Part shown: piece by piece, positions 63,500 to 64,000 of the stretch | Layout: the number at the start of each line of letters is the position of its first letter | Position numbering within the stretch: the stretch's first letter is position 1 | Assembly (NCBI RefSeq): GCF_002099425.1 | Contig: NW_018344057.1 | Location: forward strand, 9,507,001 to 9,571,000 | DNA from: Phascolarctos cinereus | Taxonomy: Eukaryota > Chordata > Mammalia > Diprotodontia > Phascolarctidae | Direction of reading: 5' to 3' | Length of the DNA stretch: 64,000 nucleotides | Notes under the pieces: generated by a model | The model's input: only the letters and a program-made list of their open reading frames with translations | Told to the model about the DNA's origin: nothing | Databases searched by the model: none | Translations under genes and position numbers: made by a program

Positions 63500-64000
63500 A
63501 ATAATCACCACTAGATTCCCCCCTTCCCCTGCCCCCAACTCAGGAATCCCCAGAGGAACCCCCAGAGGTTTTGGAGACCCCGAGATAGACAAGCTGCAGC
63601 TGGTCGAGGGCCAAGATGGGATAGCAGGGCAGATCCAACACTGGGTTCCCAGGGGCACCCAAGCCCAGCCAAACCCAAGCCTTCTCCAGACTGGTTGCTG
63701 TAGGAAGTTCTGAGCCACACAGAGTTCTGGGCTGAAAGGTTCTAGACCATCCAATATGACACTCCTTGCCTCAACTAGAGAGCACATGAGTTTACCCCAA
63801 CCCTCCCCCAAACCTTTGGCTAGTGTTTGAGCCCAGTCCTGGAGGGAGCAGCCTTGGGGAATTCTAGGCTAGTCCAGCATAAGACTCTGGGAAAGCAAGC
63901 CTGAGGCTAGCTCATCCTCAGCCAGGCCCCAACGCTGCCTTAATCTAGGAGAGAAAGCATCCTCAGGGCACCCTAACAAACATTCAGCACAACAACAGTG
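63500..64000 (+). mobile_element. Probable L1 5' UTR, cut by the window edge
   Basis: GC-richer sequence with 'gggccaagatgggatagcag', like the L1 5' end at 23.87 kb, and the compositional style of the 5' UTR at 1-430. Homology along its whole length is not evident by eye, so an LTR or another GC-rich repeat is possible. Overlapping frames on both strands (69-108 codons) are probably chance. Confidence 0.4.

Noticed and set aside
1-64000. CRISPR array, operon, phage or plasmid features
   Set aside because: No regular spacer array, ribosome-binding sites or dense coding. Composition and repeats are those of a vertebrate genome.

Overview
This window looks like marsupial nuclear DNA with no recognisable working protein-coding gene. 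The assignment rests on its repeats. There are many copies of a tRNA-headed SINE whose long form ends in an RTE/BovB-type tail with (CAA)n, L1 copies of the marsupial type, L2 and CR1/L3 3' ends, CORE/MIR-type SINEs, and a 5'-truncated BovB-like RTE. I cannot say from this sequence whether it is an American or an Australian marsupial. All stretches not covered by repeats look like intergenic or deep intronic DNA; I found no convincing exon, CpG island, tRNA gene, CRISPR array or bacterial-style signal.

Layout. 1-2.4 kb: internally deleted L1 running in from the left edge. 2.4-15 kb: L2 and MIR fragments, seven RTE-tailed or A-tailed SINEs, a palindromic hAT MITE and a block of three L2 3' ends in alternating orientation. 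15-22 kb: two 7SL RNA retropseudogenes on opposite strands, a long CR1/L3 piece and pyrimidine microsatellites. 22.8-25.6 kb: an L1 ORF2 fragment (minus) and an L1 5' UTR plus ORF1 (plus). 26.8-27.8 kb: a Ty3/Gypsy integrase fossil. 28.0-29.6 kb: a three-level nest in which BovB sits in L2, which sits in CR1/L3. 29.6-37.7 kb: SINEs, a hAT copy with a perfect 8-bp target duplication, an L1 3' end and a 0.5-kb GAAA tract. 38.4-44.6 kb: an ERV-L-like pol fossil, an L1 3' end, LTR-like pieces and a local direct repeat. 45-55 kb: two further local duplications, an inverted LTR-like pair and a probable solo LTR. 54.9-64 kb: several L1 copies, a second MITE of the 6.7-kb family, a >2-kb CR1/L3 fragment and probable L1 5' UTR at the right edge.

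How the parts relate. The RTE/BovB LINE is, from what is known of BovB and its Bov-tA-like SINEs, the probable source of the machinery that moved the RTE-tailed SINEs. The shorter A-tailed SINEs and the two 7SL copies are best explained by L1. The CORE/MIR SINEs go with L2. Nesting gives a relative order: CR1/L3, L2 and the Gypsy fossil are oldest, then L1, BovB and LTR elements, and the tRNA-headed SINEs are among the youngest.

No previously undescribed functional system is evident. The items most worth a second look are the Gypsy integrase fossil, the BovB nest, the paired 7SL copies, three local duplications with no obvious parent family, and the inverted LTR-like pair beside a solo LTR. 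Boundaries were read by eye and are approximate unless a target-site duplication is given.
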